From JACDBE01 sp963714055 (GTDB taxonomy: Bacteria > Actinomycetota > Acidimicrobiia > Spongiisociales > UBA5794): a stretch of 64,000 bases of DNA. This document shows positions 50,548-59,390 of the stretch, one piece after another. Within the stretch, counting starts at the first letter, position 1. Each line of letters begins with the position of its first letter. The stretch spans positions 2,294,001-2,358,000 of the forward strand of contig OY970227.1 in NCBI GenBank assembly GCA_963714055.1, read 5' to 3'. The position numbers and the translations under genes were made by a program. Below the pieces are notes generated by a model, which was not told the DNA's origin, searched no databases, and worked only from the letters and a program-made list of their open reading frames with translations.

Positions 50548-51870
50548 CTAGTCGACGAAACGGTCGGCGTCGAGCTTGGGCAGCTTCACCCGGAGCCGGG
50601 TCCCGGCGGCGACGTGGTCCTCGCCGACGACGTCGCCCATCTCGTGCAGCCTCGCCACCACGTCGCCCCGGTCGTAGGGGACGACCAGGTCGACCATGGT
50701 CGTCGCCCCCTCCAGCATTGCCGCCACCGCGTCGAGCAGGCGCTCGATCCCGTCCCCTGATGCCGCCGACACGGCGACGGCGCCGGGATGGAGTGCCATC
50801 AGGCGATCCACCATCACCGGGTCGGCCACGTCCGTCTTGTTGACCACGAGGAGCTCGTCGACGGTCCCGGCTCCGATCTGGCGGAGCACCACGTGGACCG
50901 CGTCGATCTGGCCGTCGGGGTCGGGACTGGAGGCGTCGACGACGTGGACGAGGAGTGCCGACTGCGCCACCTCCTCCAGGGTCGACCGGAACGCCTCGAC
51001 CAGCTGGTGGGGGAGGCGGCGGACGAACCCCACCGTGTCGCCGACCAGCACGGGTTTGCCGCCGGGCAGCGCCATCCGCCGCACCGTCGAGTCGAGGGTG
51101 GCGAACAACCGGTCCTCGACCAGCACACCGGCCTCGGTGAGCCGGTTGAAGAGCGTCGACTTGCCGGCGTTGGTGTAGCCGACCAGCGACACCACGGGGA
51201 TCTCGGACCGGCGGCGCGCCTTGGCGTTGGTGGCTCGGGCCTGTCGGATGGTGGCCAGCTCACCCTCGAGCTTGGAGACTCGCTCCAGGATGCGGCGGCG
51301 ATCTGTCTCCAGCTTGGTCTCACCCGGGCCGCGGGTGTTGATGCCGGCACCGAGGCGGCTCATCTCCAAGCCTCGCCCGCGGAGCCGGGGGAGCCGGTAC
51401 CGGTGCTGGGCGAGCTCCACCTGGATCCGACCCTCGTGGCTGGTGGCGTGCTGGGCGAAGATGTCGAGGATGAGCGCCACCCGGTCGACGACGTCGACAT
51501 GGAACGTCTGCTGCAGGTTGCGTTGCTGGGCGGGGCTCAGCTCGTTGTCGAACACCACCACGTCGACGTCCAGGGCGGCGACCTCGGCGGCGATCTCGGA
51601 CGCCTTCCCCGAGCCGATCAGCCGGGCCGGGTCGGCGTGGGCGCGGCGCACCTGCACGCTCTGAACCGGGTCCGATCCGGCGGTGTCGGTGAGCAAGGCC
51701 AGCTCGACCAGGCTGTGCTCGGCCTCGACGCGGTCGGCGTCGCCCAGCACCACGCCGACCAGATAGGCGCGCTGGCGGACCACCTGCAGGTCGGTGACGG
51801 TGGCGGTGAGGCGCCGGCGGCTTCGTCCTGCTCGGGCGCGGTCTGTGCGGTCTGCTGGCGGCACGGTCAT
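50548..51870 (-). CDS. hflX: GTPase HflX
   Basis: 440 residues. The HflX domain (RAHADPARLIGSGKASEIAAEV, VDVVVFDNELSPAQQRNLQ, DRVALILDIFAQHATSHEGRIQVELAQHRYRLPRLRG, GAGINTRGPGETKLETDRRRI) precedes the G domain (VSLVGYTNAGKSTLFNRL, LVGDTVGFVRRLPHQLVEAFRSTLEE, LLVVNKTDV). HflX rescues or splits stalled 70S ribosomes. The C-terminal extension with VPYDRGDVVARLHEMGDV is normal. The start is ATG 51870 (MTVPPADRTD); a 13-codon upstream extension is open but has no better signal. Confidence 0.95.
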   Translation of the reverse strand: MTVPPADRTDRARAGRSRRRLTATVTDLQVVRQRAYLVGVVLGDADRVEAEHSLVELALLTDTAGSDPVQSVQVRRAHADPARLIGSGKASEIAAEVAALDVDVVVFDNELSPAQQRNLQQTFHVDVVDRVALILDIFAQHATSHEGRIQVELAQHRYRLPRLRGRGLEMSRLGAGINTRGPGETKLETDRRRILERVSKLEGELATIRQARATNAKARRRSEIPVVSLVGYTNAGKSTLFNRLTEAGVLVEDRLFATLDSTVRRMALPGGKPVLVGDTVGFVRRLPHQLVEAFRSTLEEVAQSALLVHVVDASSPDPDGQIDAVHVVLRQIGAGTVDELLVVNKTDVADPVMVDRLMALHPGAVAVSAASGDGIERLLDAVAAMLEGATTMVDLVVPYDRGDVVARLHEMGDVVGEDHVAAGTRLRVKLPKLDADRFVD

Positions 51871-51968
51871 CCCGCATATCCAAGCAGGGCAGCTTCGGCG
51901 AGATCCCACGTGGCGCGAACGACACGACGAGGTTGGTACCGTTGGGCAGCCAACGACAAGGAGCGCCC

Positions 51969-52400
51969 GTGCCGGCGACCGTGGCCCAGATCCTCGCCGT
52001 CAAGGGGCGGGACGTGTGGTCGATCCCCGCCGACACCACCGTCTACAAGGCGCTCCAGGTGATGGCCGAGCGCGGAGTCGGAGCGCTGTTGGTCATGGAC
52101 GGCGAGCGCCTCGTCGGGATCGTCTCGGAGCGGGATTACGCCCGCAAGGTCATCTTGCTCGACCGGGTCTCCAGGCGGACCGCGGTGTCCGAGATCATGA
52201 CCGGCGACCCGCAGACCGTGACGCCGAGCAACTCGGTGACCGATTGCATGACGCTGATGACCGAGCTGCGCGTTCGCCACCTGCCCGTTGTCGAGGACGA
52301 CGGGGTGGTCGGTCTCATCTCCATAGGGGACGTGGTCAAGCACGTGATCTCCGAGCAGGAGTCGTTGATCGCCCAGCTCGAGCAATACATCACCGGCTAG
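51969..52400 (+). CDS. CBS-domain pair protein
   Basis: 143 residues made only of two CBS motifs: VYKALQVMAERGVGALLVMDGERLVGIVSERDYARKV and VTDCMTLMTELRVRHLPVVEDDGVVGLISIGDVVKHVI. It starts at GTG 51969, six bases after AAGGAG. CBS pairs bind adenine nucleotides and sense energy state. The partner is unknown. Divergent from hflX across about 100 bases. Confidence 0.88.
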   Translation: MPATVAQILAVKGRDVWSIPADTTVYKALQVMAERGVGALLVMDGERLVGIVSERDYARKVILLDRVSRRTAVSEIMTGDPQTVTPSNSVTDCMTLMTELRVRHLPVVEDDGVVGLISIGDVVKHVISEQESLIAQLEQYITG

Positions 52401-52425
52401 GACCGAACGGCCGGGGGCGGACGGT

Positions 52426-52734
52426 TCAGGTCCCCCGATTGGCGACCACGGCTGCGTCGTACGGCTCGATCATGATGCACTCCCCCGGGCACTCGGTGGC
52501 CGCTTCGACCACGTCGTCGATCAGCTTGTCGGGCACCCGGGCAACGCCGCGCGACCCATCGGGGGCGGCCTTGCCGTCGAACACGATGGACGAGCCGAAG
52601 TGCGAGGCCTCTTCCTTGACCACCCACAGCCCGTCGTCGCGACCGAGGAACACGTCCGGGCAGATCTCCTCGCAGATGCCGTCGCCGGTGCACAGATCCT
52701 GGTCGATCCACACCATCAGCTTGGTCTCTGCCAT
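52426..52734 (-). CDS. Ferredoxin
   Basis: 102 residues. VWIDQDLCTGDGICEEICPDVF gives Cys-x5-Cys-x3-CysPro, and CPGECIMI supplies the fourth ligand, the spacing of the [3Fe-4S]/[4Fe-4S] single-cluster ferredoxins that feed cytochromes P450 and similar oxygenases in actinobacteria. The start is ATG 52734 behind GAGAGGA. It might serve the Rieske oxygenase 20 kb away, but no linkage shows this. Confidence 0.88.
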   Translation of the reverse strand: MAETKLMVWIDQDLCTGDGICEEICPDVFLGRDDGLWVVKEEASHFGSSIVFDGKAAPDGSRGVARVPDKLIDDVVEAATECPGECIMIEPYDAAVVANRGT

Positions 52735-52872
52735 CGCCGTCCTCTCGTGTCGCTCAGTAACTTACCCCTTACCGGCAGTCCTACCGACCCGACGTCGCCG
52801 CTCGCCGCCATCGCCCGGCCTCGGAAAGGGCTGTGGGTGGGATATCCTTGTGCACCCCTTCCCGGAGTTTCC

Positions 52873-53625
52873 TTGAGCCAACTCGGCGAGAAGATCAAGC
52901 GGCGGAGGCTGGCCCTCGGCCAGTCTCGGGGCCAGCTCGCCTCGACCCTCGGCACAACGGCCACCGTCGTCGCCTCCCTCGAGCGTGGCGAGCGCGTCCC
53001 CGACGGGGAGACCGTCGCCTTGCTCGCCAAGGCGTTCGGGGTGGAGCCGCAGGAGCTCACCGGTGACGGGTCCTCCGCCCCGACCGACGGTGGGGCCGTT
53101 CGTGGCGCCGCCGCGCCGCTCGCCGCCGTGGCTGCCACCGGGGGAGCGGTCGACGGGAAGGCGACCGCCGCCGAGCCGACTCCGCCACCGCCGCCCGTCC
53201 CGGAAACCAGGAGTGTGTTCGACGAGATGGACCGGATCCCGGTGGTCGCCGCGGCGGCGGCGACCCGGCCGGCGAAGCGCCCCGCCGACATGCCCGGCCC
53301 TCCGCCCCCCGAGCTGGTCGACGCCCCCACGGAGGCGGTCCCGGTGGTCGGGCAGGCGCCGGTGATGGTGGTGACCGCCCCTGCTCCCGCCGCCGCAGAG
53401 CCGGAAACAGGGCTCTACGGGTCGTACCGGCGGTTTCTCGCCGTTCTCTTCGACCGGGACAAGCCCTACTTGTCGTGGATCCGAGCTGCCCTCACCGTCA
53501 TCGTCCTGCTCATCGGCCTGCGGGTGCTGGCCTGGGCGGTCCCCGCCTTCTTCGATGCCCTCGGCGACATCCTCTCCACCATCGAGTCGACCAACCCGAC
53601 GGCGACGACCATTCCCGGCGCCTGA
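52873..53625 (+). CDS. Membrane-anchored helix-turn-helix (XRE) protein
   Basis: 250 residues. The N-terminal XRE domain reads LGEKIKRRRLALGQSRGQLASTLGTTATVVASLERGERVPDGETVALLAKAFGV. About 110 residues of Pro/Ala-rich linker and one membrane helix near the end (AALTVIVLLIGLRVLAWAVPAFF) follow, leaving a short outside tail with TTIPGA. The layout, a cytoplasmic HTH tethered through one helix, resembles RodZ, but the linker and lack of a beta-domain differ. The start is TTG 52873 behind CGGAG. A TATCCT element at 52843-52848 may be its -10. Followed five bases later by the redox lipoprotein. Confidence 0.65.
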   Translation: MSQLGEKIKRRRLALGQSRGQLASTLGTTATVVASLERGERVPDGETVALLAKAFGVEPQELTGDGSSAPTDGGAVRGAAAPLAAVAATGGAVDGKATAAEPTPPPPPVPETRSVFDEMDRIPVVAAAAATRPAKRPADMPGPPPPELVDAPTEAVPVVGQAPVMVVTAPAPAAAEPETGLYGSYRRFLAVLFDRDKPYLSWIRAALTVIVLLIGLRVLAWAVPAFFDALGDILSTIESTNPTATTIPGA

Positions 53626-53629
53626 CGCC

Positions 53630-54527
53630 GTGACCGCGTCCCGGCTCATCCTCGCCCTGGCCCTGGCGCTGGCGATCTCCTCGTGTGGCGGCGGCGACGC
53701 CGCCGACCCAGGCACGACCGAGGCGGCGGCGACGACCATGGCGGCGGTGTCGGAGACCCTTCCTTCCGACGTCGTCGCCATCCGGGCCTCCTCCGACATC
53801 GGTCTGGGAACGGAGCGGCTGCTGGTGGGGCTCGGTGATGCCTCGGGGCGGCGGCTCGGCTCCCCCGACCAGGCAGTGTCGATCACCGTGCATCCCGAGG
53901 GCGAGCCCGACCGGGCCGTCACCGAGGACGGCACCTGGCTGTGGATCGTCGAGGGGTCCACCGGCCTGTACCGCGCCGAGTTCGACTTCGACCAGCCAGG
54001 CATCTGGACGGCGACGGTGACTCCCGAGGGAAGTGAGCCGCTCGCTCCCATCCCGTTCGAGGTCCAGGAGGACCCGTACGCCCCGGCACTGGGCGAGGCT
54101 GCACCCGCTCCCGTCACCCCGACCCTCGAAGACTCCACCATCGACGAGCTGAGCAGCGACGACGATCCCGACCCGGCGTTCTACCGAGCTGTCGCTCGAC
54201 GAGGCGATCGGCAACGGGAACACCACCGTGGTGGTCTTCAGCACCCCTGCGTTCTGCGCCTCGGCGGCGTGCGGGCCGTTGCTCGACATCGTCAAGGACG
54301 TGGCGCCGGGCCATCCCGACGTCCAGTTCGTCCACGTCGAGGTGTTCACCGGGCTGACCGAACCCGACTTCGCCCCCGACGCCGCTCACCTCGCCCCGGC
54401 AGTCGGCCCGGAGTGGTACAACCTCCCCTCGGAGCCTTGGGTCTTCGTCGTCGACGGGGACGGGAAGGTCGCCGCGCGATACGAGGGAGTGCTCGATCGC
54501 GCCGAGCTGGAGGCCGCCCTCGGATGA
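53630..54527 (+). CDS. Thioredoxin-fold lipoprotein, one frame break
   Basis: About 298 residues. Signal peptide with lipobox (LALALAISSCGGG), a beta-rich domain of 150 residues (VRASSDIGLGTERLLVGLGDASGRRLGS ... DGTWLWIVEGSTGLYRAEFDFDQPGIW), then a thioredoxin-like domain (NTTVVVFSTPAFCASAACGPLLDIVKDVA ... PWVFVVDGDGKVAARYEGV). The active site CASAAC is CxxxxC instead of CxxC. The frame breaks near 54183. Removing one C restores FYELSLDEAIGNGNT. Position just before ctaC suggests copper delivery or disulfide handling for CuA (Sco-like role), which is inference. Confidence 0.72.
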
Positions 54528-54552
54528 TTTCCGCCGACCAGTCCTAGATCGG

Positions 54553-54558
54553 TACGAT
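54553..54558 (+). promoter_or_regulatory. -10 element TACGAT before ctaC
   Basis: TACGAT ends eight bases before ATG 54567, identical to the element in front of the Bax-inhibitor-like gene at 3847. It would drive the cta operon as a leaderless transcript. Confidence 0.48.
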
Positions 54559-54566
54559 TCGCCGCC

Positions 54567-55772
54567 ATGCCACCCGAGCGGCGCGAATCATCCTCCCGAC
54601 CGATCGGGGGCGACCGCTTCCGGCCGGTCCGCCGCTTCGGTCGGCCGGCCCTGCTGGGCATCGCCGTCGTCTCGATGGCGGCCTGCTCGGGCTCGGGGCC
54701 GCAGTCGGCGCTGACCCCGGAAGGTCCGTTCGCCCGCCAGATCGACGACCTGTGGGACCTGGTGTTCTCGCTGGCCGTGGTCGTCTTCGTCCTGGTGATG
54801 GCGGTGTTCGTGGTCAGCATCGTGCGGTTCCGCGAGCGGAAGGAGGACGAACGCGAGCCACGACAGGTCCACGGCAACACCCCGCTCGAGATCGGGTGGA
54901 CGATCCTTCCGGCCGTGATCCTCGCCGTGCTGGCGGTGCCGACGGTGCGGGGCATCTTCGAGGTCCGGGCCGAGGCAGAAGGTCCCGACGTCCTCCATGT
55001 CCAGGTGACCGGCCACCAGTGGTGGTGGGAGTTCGAATACCCGGACCTGGTGTCGACCGACGGGCACAGCCTGGTGACCGCCAACGAGCTGCACATCCCC
55101 GCCGGGGTGCCGGTACAGCTCACCATGACCTCGCGTGATGTGATCCATTCCTTCTGGGTCCCGCCGCTCAACGGCAAGCGGGACGTGGTTCCCGGGCTCG
55201 TCACCCAGCTGGGGCTCGAGGCCGACCCCGGCGTCGCCGAGCAGGACTTCGGGTTCGGGGCAGGAGTCATCCCCGGGCAGTGCGCCGAGTTCTGCGGCCT
55301 GTCCCACGCCGACATGCGACTGCGGGTGTTCGTCCAGACCCCTGCGGACTTCGAGACGTGGGCGGCCGGCCAGCTCGAGCCGGCCGAGGTGCCGGCCGAG
55401 GGAGCCGCCGCCGCCGGTTTCGAGACCTTCGCCGCCGTCTGCACCGCCTGCCACCAGGCGGCGGTCGCCGAGGACGGAGGCGACGTCTCGGTCCTCGGTG
55501 ACGAGCAGACCATCGAGGTCGACGGGGCCACGTTCTCGGCGCAGTACGGCCCCGACCTCACTCACTTCGGGAGCCGTTCCACCCTGGCCGCCGCCGTCCT
55601 CACCAACACCGCCGAGCACCTCGCCGAGTGGATCGACGACCCGTCCGCGGTGAAGCCGATGATGCCGCAACGGAACGACCTGGAGACCGGGCGGATCCTG
55701 GGGATGCCCAGCTACGGTCTCGACAGCGCACAGATCGACGAGCTGGTCGCACTGCTGGAGGGCTGGGAATGA
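54567..55772 (+). CDS. ctaC: Cytochrome c oxidase subunit II with fused cytochrome c domain
   Basis: 401 residues. A signal/lipobox-like segment (VVSMAACSGSG), two membrane helices, then the CuA domain (GHQWWWEFEYPD ... DVIHSFWVPPLNGKRDVVPG ... CAEFCGLSHADMRLRV, carrying the CuA Cys-Glu-Cys-His-Met set). A C-terminal cytochrome c domain follows, with CTACH, a long insert (VLGDEQTIEVDGATFSAQYGPDLTHFGSR) and a Met ligand in MPSYG or MMPQ. This is the caa3-type arrangement, accepting electrons on the outer face. The stop overlaps the ctaD start (ATGA). Confidence 0.94.
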   Translation: MPPERRESSSRPIGGDRFRPVRRFGRPALLGIAVVSMAACSGSGPQSALTPEGPFARQIDDLWDLVFSLAVVVFVLVMAVFVVSIVRFRERKEDEREPRQVHGNTPLEIGWTILPAVILAVLAVPTVRGIFEVRAEAEGPDVLHVQVTGHQWWWEFEYPDLVSTDGHSLVTANELHIPAGVPVQLTMTSRDVIHSFWVPPLNGKRDVVPGLVTQLGLEADPGVAEQDFGFGAGVIPGQCAEFCGLSHADMRLRVFVQTPADFETWAAGQLEPAEVPAEGAAAAGFETFAAVCTACHQAAVAEDGGDVSVLGDEQTIEVDGATFSAQYGPDLTHFGSRSTLAAAVLTNTAEHLAEWIDDPSAVKPMMPQRNDLETGRILGMPSYGLDSAQIDELVALLEGWE

Positions 55773-57652
55773 CCGCGGTCGCGCAGAAGCAGCCGGTGGC
55801 CCACGAGGGGCCTTCCGGGGCGTGGAGCTGGATCACCACTGTCGACCACAAGCGGATCGGGCTGCTCTACGCCGTTTCCGCCTTCGCCTTCTTCATCGTC
55901 GGCGGCATCGAGGCACTCCTGGTGCGCACCCAGCTGGCCGAGGCGGATGGAACCGTCCTCAGCGCCGAGGCCTACAACCAGCTCTTCACCATGCACGGGC
56001 TGACCATGGTGTTCCTGGTGGTGATGCCCATCGCCTCGGCGTTCACCAACTACTTCCTGCCGATCTTGATCGGCGCCCGCGACGTCGCCTTCCCCCGGCT
56101 CAACGCCTTCAGCTACTGGCTGTTCCTGCTGTCCGGGATCATGATCTACTCGTCCTTCCTGGTCGGCGGCGCCCCCGACGGCGCCTGGGTGGGGTATGCC
56201 CCGCTGTCGGAGCAGCTGACCGAGGTGGTGCGGATGGACTTCTGGGCGGTGGGGCTCCAGCTGCTCGGGGTGGCCTCCATCGCCTCGTCGGTGAACTTCA
56301 TCGCCACCGCCTTCACCATGCGGGCGCCGGGGATGACCATGCTGCGGATGCCGGTGTTCGCCTGGATGTCCCTGGTGGTCGCCTTCCTGCTGCTGTTCTC
56401 ACTTCCCTCCATCGGCATCGGGCTGTTCCAGCTCTTCCTCGACCGCAACTTCGGGGCGACCTTCTACGAGGCGGCGGCCGGCGCCGACCCCCTGTTGTGG
56501 CAACACCTGTTCTGGATCTTCGGGCATCCCGAGGTCTACGTGCTGGTGCTGCCGGCCATGGGCATCGTCTCCGAGATCCTGCCGGTGTTCAGCCGCAAAC
56601 CGCTGTTCGGCTACGAGTTCGTGGTGTTCTCCGGCGCCGCCATCGGGTTCATCGGGTTCGGGGTGTGGTCCCATCACATGTTCACCAGCGGGATGGGGCC
56701 GGTCGCCGAGGCGGGCTTCGCCGTATCCACCATGATCATCGCCATCCCCACCGGGGTGAAGATCTTCAACTGGATCGGCACCACCTGGGGAGGGCGGCTC
56801 CGCATGTCGACCCCGATGCTGTTCTCGCTCGGGTTCATCGCCATGTTCGTCATCGGAGGGCTCTCCGGGGTGACCCACGCCATCGTGCCCTCGGACTACC
56901 AGCAGCACGACACCTACTACGTGGTAGCCCACTTCCACTACGTGCTGTTCGGCGGCGCCATCTTCGGGTACGTCGCCGGGGTCTACTACTGGTTCCCCAA
57001 GTGGACCGGGCGGATGCTCGACGAGCGGCTGGGGAAGATCCACTTCTGGCTGATGCTGATCGGGTTCAACCTGACGTTCGGGCCGATGCACATCCTCGGG
57101 CTCAACGGGATGCCCCGGCGCACCTACCGATACCCGGCGGGCCTCGGCTTCGAGTTCTGGAACGCCATCGCCACCATCGGGTCGTACATCATCGCCTTCT
57201 CCATACTCATCTTCATCTACAACCTGGTGAAGGCCCGCAAGAGCGGGGCGATCGCCGGCAACGACCCGTGGGACGGGCGCACGCTGGAGTGGTCGATCCC
57301 GTCGCCACCGCCGGAGCACAACTTCGACGAGGTGCCGCTGGTCCGGTCGCTCGACCACTTCTGGCACACCAAGTACACCGAAGACGAGGAAGGCCACGCC
57401 GTCCTGGTGCCGGCGGTCACCGGCGCCGACTCCTCGCTCGATGCCGACGAGGAGGAGGACGGCCACGAGGCGATCCACATGCCGTCGCCGTCCTACTACC
57501 CGGCGCTGGCCTCGGTCGGCCTGGTCACCCTCGGCTACGGGCTGATCTACCTCAACTGGGGTTGGATAGCCGTCGGGGCCGGCTTCGTGGTCGCTCTGTG
57601 GGGTTTCTTCGGTTGGTCGCTGGAACCGGTGACCAAGGGCGGGGCGCACTGA
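55769..57652 (+). CDS. ctaD: Cytochrome c oxidase subunit I with C-terminal extension
   Basis: 627 residues, 12 core helices with all heme and CuB ligands: FTMHGLTMVF (heme a), WIFGHPEVYVLVLPAMG with the His-Tyr cross-link pair, the HH pair in GVWSHHMFTSGMG, and YYVVAHFHYVLFGGA. The EVY Glu-type proton channel region is normal. After residue 520 the chain adds an acidic linker and two more helices (PALASVGLVTLGYGLIYLNWGWIAVGAGFVVALWGFFGWSLEP), a subunit-IV-like part fused to subunit I. It reduces oxygen to water and pumps protons in the cytoplasmic membrane. Confidence 0.96.
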   Translation: MTAVAQKQPVAHEGPSGAWSWITTVDHKRIGLLYAVSAFAFFIVGGIEALLVRTQLAEADGTVLSAEAYNQLFTMHGLTMVFLVVMPIASAFTNYFLPILIGARDVAFPRLNAFSYWLFLLSGIMIYSSFLVGGAPDGAWVGYAPLSEQLTEVVRMDFWAVGLQLLGVASIASSVNFIATAFTMRAPGMTMLRMPVFAWMSLVVAFLLLFSLPSIGIGLFQLFLDRNFGATFYEAAAGADPLLWQHLFWIFGHPEVYVLVLPAMGIVSEILPVFSRKPLFGYEFVVFSGAAIGFIGFGVWSHHMFTSGMGPVAEAGFAVSTMIIAIPTGVKIFNWIGTTWGGRLRMSTPMLFSLGFIAMFVIGGLSGVTHAIVPSDYQQHDTYYVVAHFHYVLFGGAIFGYVAGVYYWFPKWTGRMLDERLGKIHFWLMLIGFNLTFGPMHILGLNGMPRRTYRYPAGLGFEFWNAIATIGSYIIAFSILIFIYNLVKARKSGAIAGNDPWDGRTLEWSIPSPPPEHNFDEVPLVRSLDHFWHTKYTEDEEGHAVLVPAVTGADSSLDADEEEDGHEAIHMPSPSYYPALASVGLVTLGYGLIYLNWGWIAVGAGFVVALWGFFGWSLEPVTKGGAH

Positions 57653-58258
57653 TGTCCACCCACACCCTGGTCGAATCGGTACCCGACGACCACGAGGAAG
57701 CTCACGACATCTACCGCGTTCGCAAGACGGCGATGTGGGCGTTCCTCGGGTCGGAGTGCATCTTCTTCGGCTCGATGATCGCCACCTTCCTCCTCTACCG
57801 GAACACGACCCGGGACGGTCCGGGCGTCGATCTGTTCAACATCCCGTTCACCTCGGCGTCGTCGTTCATCCTGCTGATGAGCTCGCTCACCATGGTGCTG
57901 GCGCATCACGCCTGGGAGCGCAGGGACACCCGCCAGGCCCGCATCTGGCTGTCTGGCGACCGCGATGCTCGGCGCCACCTTCCTGGCCGGGCAGATCTTC
58001 GAGTTCACCGAGTTCGTCCACGAGGGCCTCACCTTGAGCACCAGCCCGTTCGGGTCGTCGTTCTTCATGCTCACCGGGTTCCACGGCGTCCACGTCGCCC
58101 TCGGGGTGGTGATGCTCACCGCCATGGTCATCTTCGGTGCCGGCGGCCGGCTGCACCATGACCGCGGCCTCGACGTCGAGCTGGTCGGCCTCTACTGGCA
58201 CTTCGTCGACATCGTGTGGATCGTCATCTTCACCGTCGTCTACCTGCTGCAGGTGTGA
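57652..58258 (+). CDS. ctaE: Cytochrome c oxidase subunit III, one frame break
   Basis: About 201 residues and five helices. KTAMWAFLGSECIFFGSMIATFLLYRN starts the fold. The second half (ATFLAGQIFEFTEFVHEGLTLSTSPFGSSFFMLTGFHGVHVALGVVM ... VGLYWHFVDIVWIVIFTVVYLL) carries the conserved Glu and the GFHGVHV and YWHFVD signatures. Removing one base near 57951 joins WLLATAMLGATFL. The start overlaps the ctaD stop (TGATG). Short form with the first two helices missing, as usual in actinobacteria. Confidence 0.92.
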
Positions 58259-58260
58259 CC

Positions 58261-58546
58261 ATGGCCGAGCACGTCGAGCCCACCCCCCGCCTCTACTGGA
58301 TGATCGCCCTGATCCTGGCGGTGCTCACCGCCGCCGAGGTCTCGATCGCCTATGTCGACATCCTCTCGCGGCAGCGTGCTGGTGTGGCTGCTGATCGCGC
58401 TGGGCGCCGCCAAGTTCGTCATCGTGGTCGGCTTCTTCATGCACCTGAAGTTCGACAAGCCGCTGTACCGCAGCCTCTTCATGGTGGGGGCGATCGGAGT
58501 GATCCCGCTGTTCGCCGTGGTCCTGCTCACTTTCGACGCCCTCTGA
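58261..58546 (+). CDS. ctaF: Cytochrome c oxidase subunit IV (COX4_pro-like), one frame break
   Basis: About 94 residues and three helices. LYWMIALILAVLTAAEVSIAYVD, then after a one-base break near 58370, VLVWLLIALGAAKFVIVVGFFMHLKFDKPLYRSLFMVGAIG. The FMHLKFD motif is the marker of small subunit IV (CyoD/COX4_pro) proteins. The stop overlaps the ctaG start. Confidence 0.85.
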
Positions 58547-59388
58547 TGGGTGTGGCAATCACCGCCGGTGCGACCTTCGCCGAGGTGGCGCCGTTCCACG
58601 TGCACTGGGACGTGATCGGTCTGATCGTCGGCGCCGCCGTCGCCTACGAGTACGGGATCCGGCGGCTCGCCCCGGTGCTCGCCCCCCGCGGTGAGCCGGC
58701 GGTGACCCGGGCGCAGCGCATCCGCTTCCACACCGGGATCGTCTCGCTGCTCCTGGTGTCCGGCTGGCCGGTCCACGACATCGGCGAGAACAGCCTCTAC
58801 ATGATCCACATGGTGCAGCACCTGGTGGTGTCGCTGGTGGCGGCGCCCCTCATCCTGTGGGGTGTCCCCTGGTGGCTGCTCCGCTGGGTGGTGCGCCCGG
58901 TGATGCCGGTGCTCCGGGTCGTCACCAAGCCGTGGGTGGCGCTTCTGCTGTTCAACGCCCTCTTCGGGCTGCTCCACGTGCCGTCGGTCGTCGAGTTGAT
59001 GATCACCAACGTCTTCGCCCACTTCCTCGCCCACGCCGCCCTCTTCTGGACGTCGATATTCATGTGGTGGCCGGTCATCGGCCCCATCCCCGACCTGCCC
59101 AAGCTCGAGCCTTTCCAGGCGATGGGCTACCTGTTCCTGCAGTCGCTGGTTCCCACCATCCCCTCTGCGTTCCTCATCCTCGGGGAGCGACCGCTGTTCC
59201 CGATCTACGAGACCTTGCCCCGGCTGTGGGGGATCTCGGCGCACTACGACCAGATGTTCGCCGGGCTGGTGATGAAGTTCGGCGGCGGGCTGGTGCTGTG
59301 GGGTGTGATCGCCGGGATCTTCTTCAGCTGGTGGGCGGACGAGCAGCGGTACGAGCGCACCGCCGCCGTCCCCAAGACGCCGGTCTGA
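58546..59388 (+). CDS. ctaG: Cytochrome c oxidase assembly factor CtaG-like
   Basis: 280 residues and seven predicted helices, the caa3-type CtaG family (DUF1404), unrelated to mitochondrial Cox11. Conserved: YMIHMVQHLVVSLVAAPLILWGVPWWLLR, HFLAHAALFWTSIFMWWPVIGP, and LPRLWGISAHYDQMFAGLVMKFGGGLVLW, with histidines likely to bind copper or heme. The ATG 58546 overlaps the previous stop. Required for CuA/CuB loading in characterised caa3 systems. Confidence 0.9.
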   Translation: MGVAITAGATFAEVAPFHVHWDVIGLIVGAAVAYEYGIRRLAPVLAPRGEPAVTRAQRIRFHTGIVSLLLVSGWPVHDIGENSLYMIHMVQHLVVSLVAAPLILWGVPWWLLRWVVRPVMPVLRVVTKPWVALLLFNALFGLLHVPSVVELMITNVFAHFLAHAALFWTSIFMWWPVIGPIPDLPKLEPFQAMGYLFLQSLVPTIPSAFLILGERPLFPIYETLPRLWGISAHYDQMFAGLVMKFGGGLVLWGVIAGIFFSWWADEQRYERTAAVPKTPV

Positions 59389-59390
59389 CC

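Noticed and set aside
52850..52876. Eight-codon mini-ORF (GTG 52850) ending on the TTG start of the HTH gene
   Set aside because: It lies only one base after the TATCCT -10, so transcription would begin within it, and it has no control-codon pattern. Considered chance.
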